Shown here piece by piece: positions 15,809 through 24,936 of a stretch of 42,057 bases of DNA. Position 1 is the stretch's first letter; the number at the start of each line of letters is the position of its first letter. The position numbers were made by a program, and so were the translations under genes. The notes under the pieces were generated by a model that saw only the letters and a list, made by a program, of their open reading frames with translations, did not search any database and was not told where the DNA came from. Source of the stretch: Bacillota bacterium (GTDB lineage Bacteria > Bacillota > Dethiobacteria > DTU022 > UBA8154); assembly GCA_012798755.1 (NCBI GenBank), contig JAAZMP010000004.1:1-42057 (forward strand), given 5' to 3'.

Positions 15809-17071
15809 ATGTTGGATTATTTCAACCATGTTTGCTTCCAAAAATTATTTGCTGCCATTAGAAAAAAATACAAATCATTGGGCCGCGTCGGGGGCACCGT
15901 CAGGTTGCGCGGTTTTACCCCAGAGGAAGGCGATGCCTTAACGGGTTTTTTAGGACGGGATTGCCGGGGCCGCAGTGAAGTAACGATCAAGTTGCAGGAA
16001 GTAGATGAAATATTGCAACGAAGTCGTTTTGCACTTTCTTTGCCGGAATTTTTGCCTTTGTTTTTTGGCACCGCGGTGCTGTCCCATAAAGAAATCGCCC
16101 GGCGAGAAAGCCAAAGATGGGAGACTTTTTTTGCCGGCTTGCAAGAAAGTGCGGGCACGGAAAATACCCGTACCTGGTTGGCTGAACTGGCCGGCGGAAG
16201 GGGAACGGGATACCGCACTGTTTTGGCCCTGTACCGTGATGATGAGCAGGAGGCAGCGGAGCTGCTAAAAACATGTGTAACAGCCTTGGATCAACTTGTG
16301 CAGACTTCCTGGCAGCGACAGCGCCTACCCATATTTGCGGCTGCTCTAACCGGCGATCCCCATGCTTTAGATGGTGAAAGGCCGTTGGGCCGGCTCTTGT
16401 TTTTTGGCCTGCATCATCTTTACGGGCTTTCCGAGACCGAATATGGCGCAGAAAGGCGGAAAGAACTTTTCAGCCGGGTTGGATTGGAAGAAGACGATCT
16501 TTCTTCCAATGTTATCGTGGCCGGCTTAAAAGTTTTGCCCGAAGATCCTCGGGAGCCTGTCTTTGCCACCCTGGCTGCCACGTCCAGCCCCCTGCTATTG
16601 CCGCTGCGTTTTCTGGAGCAGCCAACTGCATGGCAGCCGGCAGAGGTATATACGCTTGAAAACCCTGCTGTATTTAGCGCTATTCTGGATGCAGTTGCAA
16701 GCGGGGCCAAGATCCCGGCTATGATTTGCTCCAGCGGGAACCCCAGCGTAGCAGCCCTCAAACTTCTTGATCAACTTGTGGAAGCCGGATCGACAATTTG
16801 CTACGGGGGCGACTTCGACCCCCGGGGACTGGAAATCGGCCAACGGCTGGCGAAAAGATATGGTGCATCTTTTAAACCCTGGTTCTTTGACTCTGTTGCT
16901 TACCTACAGGCTCCCAAAGGTGTCAAGCTGACAAAAGAACAGAGCAAAAAGCTTGCCGGCCAGGAAATTGCCTGGGACGAAAAACTGATTGAAACCATGC
17001 TGCAAAGAGGCCAGGCAGTTTACCAGGAAATTCTTGTAGAACAAATGATCAAATATCATAATCATAAATAG
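15809..17071 (+). CDS. jetD: Wadjet type II nuclease subunit JetD (DUF3323-DUF2399 / TIGR02679 family)
   Basis: This is a 420-residue Toprim-type nuclease of the Wadjet system. The N-terminal half (MLDYFNHVCFQKLFAAIRKK, then GGTVRLRGFTPEE) is the DUF3323-like part. The C-terminal half has the Toprim acidic motif GGDFDPRG at about residues 333-340, which binds divalent metal and cuts DNA once JetABC has extruded a small circle. ATG 15809 is used because AAGGTGG (15793-15799) is 9 bases upstream; TTG 15785 lies before that site. The gene ends 3 bases before the opposite-strand MBL-fold gene. It looks intact, so the operon is probably active. Confidence 0.9.
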   Translation: MLDYFNHVCFQKLFAAIRKKYKSLGRVGGTVRLRGFTPEEGDALTGFLGRDCRGRSEVTIKLQEVDEILQRSRFALSLPEFLPLFFGTAVLSHKEIARRESQRWETFFAGLQESAGTENTRTWLAELAGGRGTGYRTVLALYRDDEQEAAELLKTCVTALDQLVQTSWQRQRLPIFAAALTGDPHALDGERPLGRLLFFGLHHLYGLSETEYGAERRKELFSRVGLEEDDLSSNVIVAGLKVLPEDPREPVFATLAATSSPLLLPLRFLEQPTAWQPAEVYTLENPAVFSAILDAVASGAKIPAMICSSGNPSVAALKLLDQLVEAGSTICYGGDFDPRGLEIGQRLAKRYGASFKPWFFDSVAYLQAPKGVKLTKEQSKKLAGQEIAWDEKLIETMLQRGQAVYQEILVEQMIKYHNHK

Positions 17072-17074
17072 CTG

Positions 17075-18118
17075 CTAAACAGGGCTAGCCTGCTGCCAAA
17101 AATAGCATTTTAGCTCATCATTCAAACACCTGCTGGTTATTTTCTTTTGGGATTCCATAAACTTCAAGTGTGAAAGTGTTTCTGCTAAGGCCATCCATTT
17201 TAACATTGTTGTAAATTCATTCCAGGGTTGAGGAATATTCCAGGTTACTTCAGAGGCAATCTCGTAGGCGTTTCTGCCGCGTTTTCCGTTTAACAGAAGC
17301 ATGGATTCAATTTCTTGTTCTCTTTGATAGTGGTGTGTTTTTAATTCTGCTATGCGGGCGCGGTGGTTTCGGAAAGTATTGCGGTGCCCAGGTAGAACAA
17401 GATCAACCTTCAAAGAATTTACCTTGTCAAGGCTTCTTAAAAATTCATACAAGGGGTTGCGGCTTTCCCCAGGCCAGAAAAAAATTGCCGGCGTAATCGT
17501 TTCCAGAATGTGATCTCCGGAAAACAGAAGTTTTTTTTCGGGTTCATAAAGGCAGGTATGGCCGCTCGTATGTCCAGGAGTCATGATACTTTGTAACGAA
17601 TAATCACCTATGTTTAAAACCTCTTTATCTTCAATTATGTGCACCCGGCCTTGCGGTGAAATTCCCTTTTTATGCGCATCCAAGGCATCTTTCATTTCCT
17701 CCAAGGGCAAAATTCTAAAAAAATCCGGTGCATCCCGAAAAAATTTGTTCAGTTCTTTTTCGGGGAAACCATTTTTTTTGCCGTGTACAAAACCATCCTC
17801 CCATCTACTTTCGATCCCCAAATAGGTTGCTTCCGGCGCATTGATATAAATTTTTGAATTAGCAGGGGTCATTTCCGGAGCAAGGCCAAAATGATCTTCG
17901 TGGAGGTGGGTAATAAAAAAGTCAGTGTTTTCCAGTTTTATATCCAATTTTTGAAGGGCTTTGAGCAAGGCTTTTTTACACTCTTGTGTATCCATCCCTG
18001 AATCAACGATCAGGTTACGTTTTTTTCCTTTGATTACGTAAACATTGACCGTTTGCAGTGAAAGATCAGGTAAAGGAAGTTCAACCCTGAAAATGCCCGG
18101 CAATATTTTTTCGATCAT
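17075..18118 (-). CDS. MBL-fold metallo-hydrolase (glyoxalase II-like)
   Basis: This is a 347-residue metallo-beta-lactamase-fold protein. Metal ligands are clear: HLHEDH at 71-76, the TPGHTSGH histidine, the FSGDH aspartate and the late LPGHRNTF histidine. An additional C-terminal helical domain (about residues 260-347) is common in glyoxalase II-like and LACTB2-like hydrolases. The substrate is not readable from sequence. It has its own promoter, converges on jetD with a 3-base gap, and is probably unrelated to defence. Confidence 0.88.
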   Translation of the reverse strand: MIEKILPGIFRVELPLPDLSLQTVNVYVIKGKKRNLIVDSGMDTQECKKALLKALQKLDIKLENTDFFITHLHEDHFGLAPEMTPANSKIYINAPEATYLGIESRWEDGFVHGKKNGFPEKELNKFFRDAPDFFRILPLEEMKDALDAHKKGISPQGRVHIIEDKEVLNIGDYSLQSIMTPGHTSGHTCLYEPEKKLLFSGDHILETITPAIFFWPGESRNPLYEFLRSLDKVNSLKVDLVLPGHRNTFRNHRARIAELKTHHYQREQEIESMLLLNGKRGRNAYEIASEVTWNIPQPWNEFTTMLKWMALAETLSHLKFMESQKKITSRCLNDELKCYFWQQASPV

Positions 18119-18169
18119 AGCTATCTCCTCACTATTGTCACTAAAATCACTAAAAAAACTACCCTTTAA

Positions 18170-18198
18170 ATTTTAACATACCAAAGAAAAAGTGGCAA
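18170..18198 (-). promoter_or_regulatory. Promoter of the MBL-fold gene
   Basis: Read on the minus strand: TTGCCA, a 17-base spacer, then TAAAAT preceded by TG one base away (extended -10). The gene starts about 50 bases further on, with GAGGAG as ribosome site. Confidence 0.65.
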
Positions 18199-18360
18199 AA
18201 ATTGTTGGCAAAAACACTATTCCATTTCTTCTGGTGGTTGCATGGGTTTTTTTTACATTAACATCATGTGTGTGGGGATAGAACCTTTAGCAGCCTTGGG
18301 ATCGGTTGTGAGCTCATCTTAAAAAATGAACGGCAAGATTAAATAAGAGGGTAAAGAGAT

Positions 18361-18424
18361 GCTTCCCCAACCCTGTTTTGAAAACGCAAGTTTTCCTTGG
18401 GAAACTTGCAGGGAAAGGGGAAGC
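18361..18424 (-). repeat. Compound inverted repeat after clpB
   Basis: Nested complementary pairs: GCTTCCCC (18361-18368) with GGGGAAGC (18417-18424), CCCTG (18371-18375) with CAGGG (18409-18413), and an inner GCAAGTTT/AAACTTGC hairpin (18386-18409). It begins 11 bases after the clpB stop on the minus strand and may end that transcript, but no proper U tract follows. Confidence 0.5.
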
Positions 18425-18434
18425 AGCCCTTGTA

Positions 18435-21029
18435 TTATTTTTTATGAAAATCCAATTTATTTTCTTGGCCCCTTATTACCACCGTATCTTGGGGGGTAAT
18501 TTCTCCTTTTATAATCATCCGGCTCAGTACTGTTTCTACTTCTTGTTGAATCAGCCTTTTTAGAGGGCGGGCTCCATAGGTAGGTTCATAGCCTTTGTTG
18601 GCCAGGTAATCCAGGGCCATTTCATCCCATTCCAAGCCAATTTCGGCTCCGGCTGCGGTGCGCGCGGCCAGGTTTTTTAGAAGTATGACGGCGATCCGGC
18701 GCACCTGATCCTGGCTTAAAGCATGGAATACTACAGTTTCATCCACCCTGTTGAGAAATTCGGGGCGGAAATGCTGCTGCAAAATAGCAAGGACGCTTGC
18801 TTTTATTTTTGCAAAATCAGCCCCTCGTTCCTGTTCGGCCAATATTTCATGGCTGCCCAAGTTGGAGGTCATAATGATCACGGTGTTGCGGAAGTTCACG
18901 GTGCGCCCCTGTCCGTCGGTTAACCGCCCGTCATCTAGCAACTGCAGTAAAATGTTGAAAACATCCGGATGGGCTTTTTCAATTTCATCCAATAAGATAA
19001 CGGAATAGGGTTTGCGCCTTACGGCTTCCGTCAACTGCCCGCCTTCTTCATAACCCACGTAGCCGGGTGGGGCCCCCACCAGCCTGGAAACAGTATGTTT
19101 TTCCATGTATTCCGACATATCCAGGCGTGTCATGTTGCGCTCATCATCAAAGAGAGCCTGGGCCAGCGCCCGGGCCAGCTCGGTCTTGCCTACGCCGGTA
19201 GGCCCAAGGAAGATGAAGCTACCAATGGGGCGCCAGGGATCTTTTATGCCTGCCCGCGCCCTATGCACGGCATCGGTTACTGCTTGGACGGCTTCATCTT
19301 GGCCGATGACGCGCTTGTGCAGCTCTTTATCCAGGTGCAGCAGTTTTTCTTTTTCCCCGGCCAAAAGCTTGGTAACCGGAACACCTGTCCAGCGGCTGAC
19401 CACATGGGCAATGTCTTCGGCGTCTACCTCTTCTTTCAACAACATGCCGCTTTTTTGTTTGTTTTTTAGCAGCTTTTCTTCGGATTTTAACTGTTGTTCC
19501 AGTTCGTGAAGGCGCCCAAATTTTAGTTCAGCCAGCCGGTTTAAATCATATTCGCGTTCGGAATGTTCGATTTCCTGGCGTGTTTTTTCTATTTCTTTTT
19601 TAACTTTGCGCACCCGGGCAATGGATTCTTTTTCGGCCTGCCATCTTTCTTTCATGGCTTCAGTTTCTTTTTTAACGGCAGCAAGTTCGTCCCAGATTTT
19701 TTCTAACTGCCTTTGTGAGGCTTCGTCTTTTTCCTTACTCAAGGCGGCTTCTTCTATTTCCAGCTGCATTTTGCGCCGGGTGATCTCATCGAGTTCGGCA
19801 GGCATGCTGTCGATTTCGGTGCGCAAGCGGGCTGCAGCCTCATCCATCAGGTCGATTGCTTTATCGGGCAAAAAACGATCAGAAATGTAACGATCGGAAA
19901 GTGTGGCTGCCGCTATCAGGGCACTGTCTTGAATGCGGACACCGTGGTGGACCTCATAGCGTTCTTTTAAGCCACGAAGAATAGAGATAGTATCCTCCAC
20001 CGAAGGCGGGTTAATCAAAACGGGCTGGAAACGCCGCTCCAAAGCAGCGTCCTTTTCTACATATTTGCGGTATTCGTCCAAAGTGGTGGCGCCAATAGCG
20101 CGCAGCTCCCCCCGGGCCAGCATAGGCTTTAAAATATTGCCGGCATCTACAGCACCTTCAGCTTGGCCTGCCCCCACTACGGTGTGAAGTTCGTCGATAA
20201 AAAGAATGATCTCGCCTTGGGCTTCCTGTACCTCTTTTAAAACTGCCTTCAGCCTTTCTTCAAATTCACCGCGGTATTTAGCCCCGGCCAAAAGTGAGCC
20301 TATATCCAATTCAAAAACACGTTTGTCCTTGAGCCCTTCGGGCATGTCACCGGCTATGATGCGCCGGGCCAGCCCTTCTGCGATGGCGGTTTTGCCTACT
20401 CCGGGTTCGCCGATAAGCACCGGGTTGTTTTTGGTACGCCGGGAAAGAATTTCGATGACGCGGCGGATTTCATTATCCCGGCCAATGACGGGGTCAAGTT
20501 TTCCCCCCCGGGCCAATTCGGTCAGATCCCGCCCATAACGCGCCAGGGCTTCATAGGTATCTTCGGGATTTTCACCGGTTACGCGCTGACTACCGCGGAC
20601 GACCCGCAAAGCATTAAGCAATTTTTCACGGTTCAAGCCGATTTGCCGCAAAGCCTCTTTTGTTTCGGGTTCGCCTTCTTCCAGCAAAGCCAAAAGAAGA
20701 TGTTCTATGCTGATGTAATCATCCCGTATTTCCCGGGCCTCTTTTTCTGCTCTGGATAAAACCCGCGCCAGCCCGCTGCTTAGGTGCAGGGAACTATCAT
20801 AACCCGTCACGGCGGGAATTTTATTTAACAGCTCTTCCGTCTTGCCGGCTAACAATGAAGGATCAACCGCCGATTGTTCCAGAAAACGGGACGCCATGCC
20901 TTCCTCCTGGTGCAGAAGGGCCGCCAGAAGGTGTTTATCTGTAATCAACTGGTGATGTCTTTCTGCAGCCAACTGTTGGGCTGCTGCGAGGGCATCCCTG
21001 GATTTTTGAGTATAACGTTGGGTATTCAT
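18435..21029 (-). CDS. clpB: ClpB disaggregase (Hsp100 AAA+ chaperone)
   Basis: This 864-residue hexameric chaperone threads aggregated proteins through its pore with help from DnaK. Order of domains: Clp N-domain (1-145), first AAA+ module with Walker A GEPGVGKT at about 207-214, a coiled-coil middle domain (about 400-525) that marks ClpB rather than ClpC, and a second AAA+ module with GPTGVGKT near residue 605. The length is typical. The start is ATG at 21029, 10 bases after GGAGGTG; the in-frame GTG at 21041 lies inside that site. A CtsR-like operator just downstream of the promoter predicts heat-shock control. Confidence 0.96.
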   Translation of the reverse strand: MNTQRYTQKSRDALAAAQQLAAERHHQLITDKHLLAALLHQEEGMASRFLEQSAVDPSLLAGKTEELLNKIPAVTGYDSSLHLSSGLARVLSRAEKEAREIRDDYISIEHLLLALLEEGEPETKEALRQIGLNREKLLNALRVVRGSQRVTGENPEDTYEALARYGRDLTELARGGKLDPVIGRDNEIRRVIEILSRRTKNNPVLIGEPGVGKTAIAEGLARRIIAGDMPEGLKDKRVFELDIGSLLAGAKYRGEFEERLKAVLKEVQEAQGEIILFIDELHTVVGAGQAEGAVDAGNILKPMLARGELRAIGATTLDEYRKYVEKDAALERRFQPVLINPPSVEDTISILRGLKERYEVHHGVRIQDSALIAAATLSDRYISDRFLPDKAIDLMDEAAARLRTEIDSMPAELDEITRRKMQLEIEEAALSKEKDEASQRQLEKIWDELAAVKKETEAMKERWQAEKESIARVRKVKKEIEKTRQEIEHSEREYDLNRLAELKFGRLHELEQQLKSEEKLLKNKQKSGMLLKEEVDAEDIAHVVSRWTGVPVTKLLAGEKEKLLHLDKELHKRVIGQDEAVQAVTDAVHRARAGIKDPWRPIGSFIFLGPTGVGKTELARALAQALFDDERNMTRLDMSEYMEKHTVSRLVGAPPGYVGYEEGGQLTEAVRRKPYSVILLDEIEKAHPDVFNILLQLLDDGRLTDGQGRTVNFRNTVIIMTSNLGSHEILAEQERGADFAKIKASVLAILQQHFRPEFLNRVDETVVFHALSQDQVRRIAVILLKNLAARTAAGAEIGLEWDEMALDYLANKGYEPTYGARPLKRLIQQEVETVLSRMIIKGEITPQDTVVIRGQENKLDFHKK

Positions 21030-21088
21030 AACCAAAGTCACCTCCGTTTATCTGTTTGTTTGAGTATTAGTAATGTTTAATCTTCTAT

Positions 21089-21105
21089 CCTGACCATTAC
21101 TGACC
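21089..21105 (-). promoter_or_regulatory. CtsR-type heat-shock operator before clpB
   Basis: On the minus strand the sequence is GGTCAGT-AAT-GGTCAGG: two heptads in direct repeat with a 3-base spacer. This is the geometry of the CtsR box (RGTCAAA-NAN-RGTCAAA), although the last bases of each heptad deviate. It lies 2 bases after the -10, so bound repressor would block initiation. Confidence 0.65.
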
Positions 21106-21107
21106 TT

Positions 21108-21136
21108 AGTTTAATATAAAAAATTTCTGCTGTCAA
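21108..21136 (-). promoter_or_regulatory. clpB promoter
   Basis: On the minus strand: TTGACA, 17 bases, TAAACT. The -35 is perfect and the -10 matches at 4 of 6 positions. It directly abuts the CtsR-like box. Confidence 0.6.
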
Positions 21137-21260
21137 TAGGCTAATTGCGGATAATTTTAACGTTAAGTAGGATTATTCCCTTGTTTTGCCGAACATTGAT
21201 AAGGCAGGCTTGTATGTTTGTGCCATTGCACTGTTGCGTTGCACTATCATTTTGTGGTAA

Positions 21261-21282
21261 GGGCAGACCTGTGTACCTGCCC
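21261..21282. repeat. REP-like hairpin upstream of the Dam-type gene
   Basis: GGGCAG (21261-21266) and CTGCCC (21277-21282) bracket a 10-base loop. The unit GTAAGGGCAGACCTGTGTAC is the style of short extragenic palindromes found scattered in bacterial genomes. It differs from the GGGGGACG family further right. Confidence 0.45.
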
Positions 21283-21322
21283 GTGCACTTTGAACAATAG
21301 CTTGTAAATAGGGGTAAAAATA

Positions 21323-22156
21323 GTGGCAGAAAATTATTTTGTTATGCCTTTTGTTAAATGGGCAGGTGGAAAACGGCAGATATTAGATCAAATAATGGAA
21401 TTTGTGCCGGAAACTTTTTCTACATATTATGAACCTTTCCTGGGCGGCGGGGCGGTGCTTTTTGCACTGCAGCCCCAAAAGGCAGTTGTAAACGACATCT
21501 GTGCAGAACTGATGCTTGTTTACGAAATCATCAGGGAAGATGTAGAAGGGCTGCTGGCGGATCTCCGGCGACACAAAAATGAAAAAGATTATTTTTACTG
21601 CATAAGGGCACTGGACCGGTATCCCCAGAAGTACAAAAAACTGACCCCCGTTCAGCGGGCTTCAAGGATGCTCTATCTCAATAAGACCTGCTTCAATGGC
21701 CTGTACAGGGTTAATAAAAAGGGGCAATTCAACGTTCCTTTTGGAAATTATAAAAAACCAAATATCATAAATGAAGATATTCTTAAGGCCGCTGGCGCTT
21801 ACTTTAATCAGGCTGAAATAAAATTTACCTGCCAGGATTTCGCAGCTGTCTTGGAAGAGGTTGAAAGGGATGATTTTGTTTATCTCGATCCGCCCTATGA
21901 CCCGGTTTCGGAAACGGCTGGCTTTACCGGTTACGACAAGGATGGTTTCGGCCGCAAAGATCAGATCAGGCTAAAGGAATGTTGCGATATGCTTCACAAA
22001 AAAGGAGTTAGGTTTCTTTTATCCAACGCGGCCACACAATTTATCTTGGACCTCTACCGGGACTATAAAATTGAAATAATCCAGGCCAAAAGAGCCATCA
22101 GTGCCCGGGCAGAGGGGCGGGGAGAAGTAAACGAAGTTTTAGTGATGAATTTTTAA
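21323..22156 (+). CDS. dam: Dam-family adenine methyltransferase (predicted GATC, m6A)
   Basis: This is a 277-residue alpha-class N6-adenine methyltransferase. It shows the N-terminal FVKWAGGKRQ and the SAM-binding EPFLGGGAV (37-45), with catalytic DPPY at 189-192. The whole-length pattern fits the Dam / M.DpnII family that methylates GATC. The start is GTG 21323 with an AGGGG site. No restriction nuclease gene lies on either side, so it looks like an orphan methylase, or one whose partner is elsewhere. Neighbours are clpB (divergent) and an alpha/beta hydrolase. Confidence 0.9.
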   Translation: MAENYFVMPFVKWAGGKRQILDQIMEFVPETFSTYYEPFLGGGAVLFALQPQKAVVNDICAELMLVYEIIREDVEGLLADLRRHKNEKDYFYCIRALDRYPQKYKKLTPVQRASRMLYLNKTCFNGLYRVNKKGQFNVPFGNYKKPNIINEDILKAAGAYFNQAEIKFTCQDFAAVLEEVERDDFVYLDPPYDPVSETAGFTGYDKDGFGRKDQIRLKECCDMLHKKGVRFLLSNAATQFILDLYRDYKIEIIQAKRAISARAEGRGEVNEVLVMNF

Positions 22157-22288
22157 GGTGCAGGTTAGAAAAACTATCAGCATTACAGGGATTGGACCTG
22201 TTACGTTAGAATCATAATATGCGTGATGTCATCTGCATAGCGGAATAACAAATACATAATAAATAAATTAAGGGGTGTGCACAATATC

Positions 22289-23047
22289 ATGTCTCTTTAT
22301 CACATTTTAGATGAACCACGTATTTTGCGGAATGCTTTTTTCCCCCGGCGGATGGTTAGCCGCCCCCCGGATAATGCTTTTGATCTACAGGTTGCTGTGG
22401 AGGCGGACGTTTCAATACACTGCCGTTTTTACACGGAAAAACCTGAATTTCCTTCTATTTTGTATTTCCATGGTAATGGAGAGATTGTCAGCGATTATGA
22501 TGGTTTTGCCCATCTGTTCAATGCTGCGGGGGCAAACTTGGTGGTTGCTGATTACCGGGGTTATGGGGACAGCACCGGAACCCCTGCTTTTGCTACCATG
22601 ATCGAAGATGCTCACCGCATTTGTGCTGCCGTAAAAGAAGAACTGGCCCGCCGCAAGTTCAGCTCTGACCTATATATCATGGGTCGTTCTCTGGGAAGCG
22701 TTTCCGCCCTGGAACTGGCGGCTGCAGATAACGGCGAATGTAAGGGCCTGATTATCGAAAGCGGTTTTGTCTGTGCTTCCAGGATAGCCCGGCGGCTTGG
22801 GGTTTCCCCGGAGAAGTTGGAGCCGTTGGAGGCAGAATGCCGGCAAAAAATACAGCGCATTCGTCTGCCTGCTTTAGTTATACACGGCGAAGAAGATAAT
22901 TTGGTGCCTATGACGGAAGCCGAGGCGATTTATGGCTTGCTGGAAACAGAAAAAAAGTTGCTCATTATTCCCTATGCAGACCACAATACCCTTTTTTTTG
23001 AAGGTGAAGAAGAATACTTCGAAGCCGTCAGGAATTTTATTAAATGA
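22289..23047 (+). CDS. Alpha/beta hydrolase
   Basis: This is a 252-residue serine hydrolase of the BAAT/YqkD-like type without a signal peptide. The oxyanion motif FHGNGE, the nucleophile elbow GRSLGS, the acid in HGEEDNLVP and the histidine in YADHNTL form the expected catalytic set. The substrate is unknown; esterase, thioesterase or peptidase are all possible. ATG 22289 is preferred; GTG 22277 touches the AAGGGGTG ribosome site. Confidence 0.85.
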   Translation: MSLYHILDEPRILRNAFFPRRMVSRPPDNAFDLQVAVEADVSIHCRFYTEKPEFPSILYFHGNGEIVSDYDGFAHLFNAAGANLVVADYRGYGDSTGTPAFATMIEDAHRICAAVKEELARRKFSSDLYIMGRSLGSVSALELAAADNGECKGLIIESGFVCASRIARRLGVSPEKLEPLEAECRQKIQRIRLPALVIHGEEDNLVPMTEAEAIYGLLETEKKLLIIPYADHNTLFFEGEEEYFEAVRNFIK

Positions 23048-23107
23048 ATGATGTAAAAGACCCTAAAATAAAAAAAAGATGGAGGTGAGATGCCTGCGTT
23101 TTTGGTA

Positions 23108-23238
23108 GCTCAATAGATCTATCGGGAATAAACATAGTTTTACGGGTTTTCACTCAGTCTGGCGTTTTGCTTATCATATTGGAGAGCTAATCGCCGGGCT
23201 TATCAGTTTGCAGCTTTCCGCAGAATCATCTATTGAGC
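23108..23238. repeat. 131-bp segment bounded by an 11-bp inverted repeat, with a 57-codon open frame
   Basis: GCTCAATAGAT (23108-23118) and ATCTATTGAGC (23228-23238) are perfectly complementary. The plus-strand frame 23109-23282 is open for 57 codons (key parts: SFTGFHSVWRFAYHIGELIA, then ERQAILTWEMYYNN) but has no start codon. It is cut from upstream ATG 23079 by a TAG at 23106-23108. It could be a degraded small gene, a small mobile element or a structured RNA. I do not recognise the protein. Confidence 0.4.
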
Positions 23239-23253
23239 GACAAGCTATCCTGA

Positions 23254-23306
23254 CCTGGGAAATGTATTATAACAATGTCTAAGGGTGTTAACGTAACCGT
23301 CCCAGG
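23254..23306 (+). promoter_or_regulatory. Hairpin in the murT upstream region
   Basis: CCTGGGA (23254-23260) pairs with TCCCAGG (23300-23306), enclosing a 39-base loop with the palindrome GTTAAC. It lies right after the 131-bp inverted-repeat segment. A regulatory RNA element is possible; no known class is recognised. Confidence 0.3.
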
Positions 23307-23415
23307 GAAGAGAAATCTATACACGCATTGAAAGTTTGTTACAGCTAATAGCCAGGCAACGTTCACTTTTTCCCTCCCCAAACCATATTATAAGGTTACA
23401 ACGGGGGGATTATTT

Positions 23416-24819
23416 TTGTTTATGGGCGATCGTCTGAAGGTACTGCCCGGCCTCTGCCTGGGGAAAATGTATATCAGTTTAAGCAAATTTACCCATTTCG
23501 GGGGATCTACCTTGCCGGGCCGGCTTGCTTTAGGCCTATCCCCCCGTGTTCTTTCCATGCTGGCTTCGCAGCTTAAGGAAGGCTGTATACTTATTACCGG
23601 TACAAATGGAAAAACGACAACGGCGCACCTTTTAGCCGGTATCTTATCCCGGGCAGGAAAAAAAATAATTCACAACGGCAGCGGTGCCAATCTGATTTCC
23701 GGCGTTACAACAGCGTTTGTTGCAGAAAGTTCGCACTTGGGAAAAATAAACGCTGATTTAGGTGTTATCGAAGTTGATGAGGCTTCCATGCCTGCTGTTG
23801 CCTCCCGTTTAAACGTTAAGGCAGCCTTAGTTACAAATCTTTTTCCGGATCAGCTGGATCGCTTCGGGGAATTGGAACATACGCTAGAGCTTATTTCGCG
23901 GGGGCTTGATGGAGTTAAAAAAGAAGGTTTTTTACTCTTAAATGCTGATGATCCGTTGATAGCGAGCATTAAAAAAGAAACCCGTACTATTTATTACGGG
24001 TTGGAGAACTTTAAAAAATCCATTAAGGTAAAAGAGCAAGCGGGCTCAAAAATATGCTACCATTGTGGGAAAAAATATGATTACCTGCATGTTCACTTCG
24101 CCCACCTGGGCCTTTACCAGTGCCCGGGTTGTGGTGCCAGGCGCCCTTTGCCACATTATTCCATCGTTTCCTGCCATAAAAAAAACGAAAAAAACACCGT
24201 AGCCAACATCAAAACTCCTACCGGTCATTTCCCCGTTTCCTTTGAAATTCCCGGATTCTATAACCTTTATAATGTTCTTGCCGCTATCTCCTGCGCCCTT
24301 CTTCTTGGCGTTAGAGAGGATATAATTAAGGCGAGTTTGCGTGAATTTACAGCTGATTTCGGCCGCAGGAGAACTATTTCTATCGGGGGAAAGAAAGTGG
24401 AGCTTTTCCTGATAAAAAACCCCGTTGGGGCTAATGAAGCATTGCGCGCGCTTTTTGAAGGAGGCACATGGGGCGGGGCTGCTCATGGGATGCCGTTGTT
24501 GCTGGCTGTCAATGATAAATACGCCGATGGTATTGACGTATCTTGGCTATGGGATGTGGATTTTGAAGCGTTAAGTTGCCCGGACAAAAAAATTCCCAAA
24601 ATATTTTGTTCCGGGACGAGGGGGGAGGAAATCTCTTTAAGATTAAAATATGCCGGTATTGACATTAAAAAAATTAAACATGAGGAAGATTTGGTAAAGG
24701 CTTTCCAGGATAGCTTAAGCTGTACGCCTGCTGGCGGTAAGTTGCAGGTGCTGCTTACCTATACGGCTTTGCAGGAAATGAGGAAAATAGTGGGCAAACT
24801 TGTTTCAGCGGGAGATTGA
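23416..24819 (+). CDS. murT: Lipid II isoglutaminyl synthase, MurT subunit
   Basis: This is a 467-residue Mur-ligase-like ATPase. Walker A TGTNGKTT is at 61-68. A Cys4 zinc-ribbon insert (C214, C217, C236, C239), typical of MurT rather than MurE/F, is followed by the C-terminal DUF1727 domain containing DVSWLWDVDFE. With GatD it amidates the D-glutamate of lipid II to D-isoglutamine, using glutamine-derived ammonia. TTG 23416 sits 5 bases after GGGGGGAT; ATG 23422 (two codons later) is an equally possible start. gatD follows after about 117 bases. Confidence 0.93.
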   Translation: MFMGDRLKVLPGLCLGKMYISLSKFTHFGGSTLPGRLALGLSPRVLSMLASQLKEGCILITGTNGKTTTAHLLAGILSRAGKKIIHNGSGANLISGVTTAFVAESSHLGKINADLGVIEVDEASMPAVASRLNVKAALVTNLFPDQLDRFGELEHTLELISRGLDGVKKEGFLLLNADDPLIASIKKETRTIYYGLENFKKSIKVKEQAGSKICYHCGKKYDYLHVHFAHLGLYQCPGCGARRPLPHYSIVSCHKKNEKNTVANIKTPTGHFPVSFEIPGFYNLYNVLAAISCALLLGVREDIIKASLREFTADFGRRRTISIGGKKVELFLIKNPVGANEALRALFEGGTWGGAAHGMPLLLAVNDKYADGIDVSWLWDVDFEALSCPDKKIPKIFCSGTRGEEISLRLKYAGIDIKKIKHEEDLVKAFQDSLSCTPAGGKLQVLLTYTALQEMRKIVGKLVSAGD

Positions 24820-24936
24820 TCTAAAACCGTGACAAAATGATCCTGCTGCTAAAATGTTGTTTTCCCCGGCAAAACAATCGAGATAACCATGCTGCCCGAA
24901 ATTAAAATACCAACGGGAAGGAGGGTGAAGCCTGGT

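Larger units (their letters stand above)
18119..18434. other. Spacer between the MBL gene and clpB
   Basis: No gene seen. It holds the minus-strand promoter of the MBL gene (18170-18198) and a compound inverted repeat just after the clpB stop (18361-18424). Confidence 0.5.
23048..23415. other. Intergenic stretch before murT with nested inverted repeats
   Basis: No gene can be called with confidence. A GGAGG site at 23081-23085 is followed by an 8-codon frame (ATG 23090, stop 23114). Two inverted-repeat structures follow (23108-23238 and 23254-23306). They are listed separately. From 23307 to the murT ribosome site (GGGGGGAT, 23403-23410) nothing stands out. Confidence 0.4.

Noticed and set aside
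8591-18118. MBL-fold protein as a fifth Wadjet component
   Set aside because: It is on the opposite strand with its own promoter and belongs to a common metabolic hydrolase type; adjacency to jetD looks incidental.
21040-21140. CIRCE (HrcA) element before clpB
   Set aside because: No TTAGCACTC/GAGTGCTAA inverted repeat is present; only the CtsR-like direct repeat was found.
21323-23047. Restriction-modification pair formed by the Dam-like methylase and the next gene
   Set aside because: The next gene is an alpha/beta hydrolase with a clear Ser-Asp-His set, not a nuclease.
23079-23282. Gene with a read-through TAG (pyrrolysine-type)
   Set aside because: The ATG at 23079 has no ribosome site and the GTG at 23085 overlaps the only site; decay or a structured RNA is simpler. 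Kept only as an open question.
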